This document shows positions 6,624 through 6,750 of a stretch of 6,750 bases of DNA, in pieces; the first letter of the stretch is position 1, and the number at the start of each line of letters is the position of its first letter. Below the pieces are notes generated by a model, which was not told the DNA's origin, searched no databases, and saw only the letters and a list, made by a program, of their open reading frames with translations. A program made the position numbers and the translations under genes. Source of the stretch: an uncultured Chlorobiota bacterium (lineage in GTDB: Bacteria > Bacteroidota > Kapaibacteriia > OLB7); assembly GCA_946481475.1 (NCBI GenBank), contig CAMLOB010000216.1, positions 1 to 6,750 of the forward strand. The letters are read 5' to 3'.

Positions 6624-6750
6624 CTACAGTCCCGCCGTTCTCAGAATGTCGGCGGCTCCCTCCGCGGAACCGAATGTCGCCAGAACCTCTTTTGCTATCT
6701 GATGCACCATGAAGAGGACGCCGCCGACGCTCGTCTCTCCCAGATCTGCG
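6624..6750 (-). CDS. C-terminal end of an unrecognised protein upstream of the baseplate operon (partial)
   Basis: An open frame enters from the high-coordinate edge and ends at a TAG stop at 6626-6624, leaving 41 visible residues; the start lies outside the window. The visible tail begins ADLGETSVGGVLFMVHQIA and ends ILRTAGL. It looks like a short amphipathic, mostly helical, Ala/Gly-rich segment with no cysteines, and I see no signature motif. It is on the same strand as the baseplate genes and stops 46 nt before the LysM gene. In related clusters this place is taken by tube or tube-adjacent proteins or a small hypothetical, so a structural role is possible but is inference only. That it is coding rests on the uninterrupted frame, strand agreement and position, so I am fairly sure of a gene end and not at all of its function. 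Confidence 0.55.
   Translation of the reverse strand, partial: ADLGETSVGGVLFMVHQIAKEVLATFGSAEGAADILRTAGL

Noticed and set aside
1..6750. Ordinary myophage/prophage tail or type VI secretion locus
   Set aside because: Tandem J-like proteins, a PAAR-like tip and the SRYYGIETAT-type LysM protein match eCIS; no capsid, terminase, lysis or Tss membrane-complex gene is visible. Flanking sequence could still change this.

Overview
The window is a compact stretch of genes all read from the minus strand. It encodes most of the baseplate and spike of a contractile, phage-tail-like injection system of the extracellular contractile injection system (eCIS) class, related to Afp, PVC and MAC. In transcription order, from high to low coordinates, it holds: the last 41 codons of an unrecognised gene (6750-6624); a small LysM baseplate protein of the gp53/Afp7 type; a GpD-type hub protein; a gp5/VgrG-type OB-fold spike protein; a PAAR-like spike tip; a GPW/gp25 wedge protein; and two tandem large baseplate J/gp6-like 'putative baseplate assembly proteins'. 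The second of these runs off the low-coordinate edge after 501 codons.

The layout is nearly all coding. Five successive junctions, from GpD to the second J-like protein, are ATGA or TGATG start/stop overlaps, which strongly suggests one polycistronic message with coupled translation. The only gaps are 46 nt before the LysM gene and 20 nt before the GpD gene. No stretch over 300 bases lacks a gene. I saw no RNA gene, insertion sequence, CRISPR array or terminator.

Functionally, GpD and gp5 together form the hub and needle base that VgrG provides as one chain, and the PAAR-like protein caps the needle. gp25 and the two J-like proteins form the wedge ring that holds the hub and nucleates the sheath. 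The LysM protein probably joins hub, tube and wedge. Sheath, tube, tape measure, AAA+ ATPase, fibre and cargo genes are not in the window and are expected on either side.

Host identity is uncertain. Base composition is fairly GC-rich, with Arg codons split among CGG, CGC, CGT and AGA. A TATAAAA element sits 27 to 21 nt before the LysM start codon, which lacks a Shine-Dalgarno sequence. That arrangement would fit an archaeal leaderless promoter, for example in a methanogen, but this is inference; eCIS of this type occur in both bacteria and archaea. The system class itself is known. The most unusual local point is a Ser/Thr/Ala-rich spacer in the second J-like protein.
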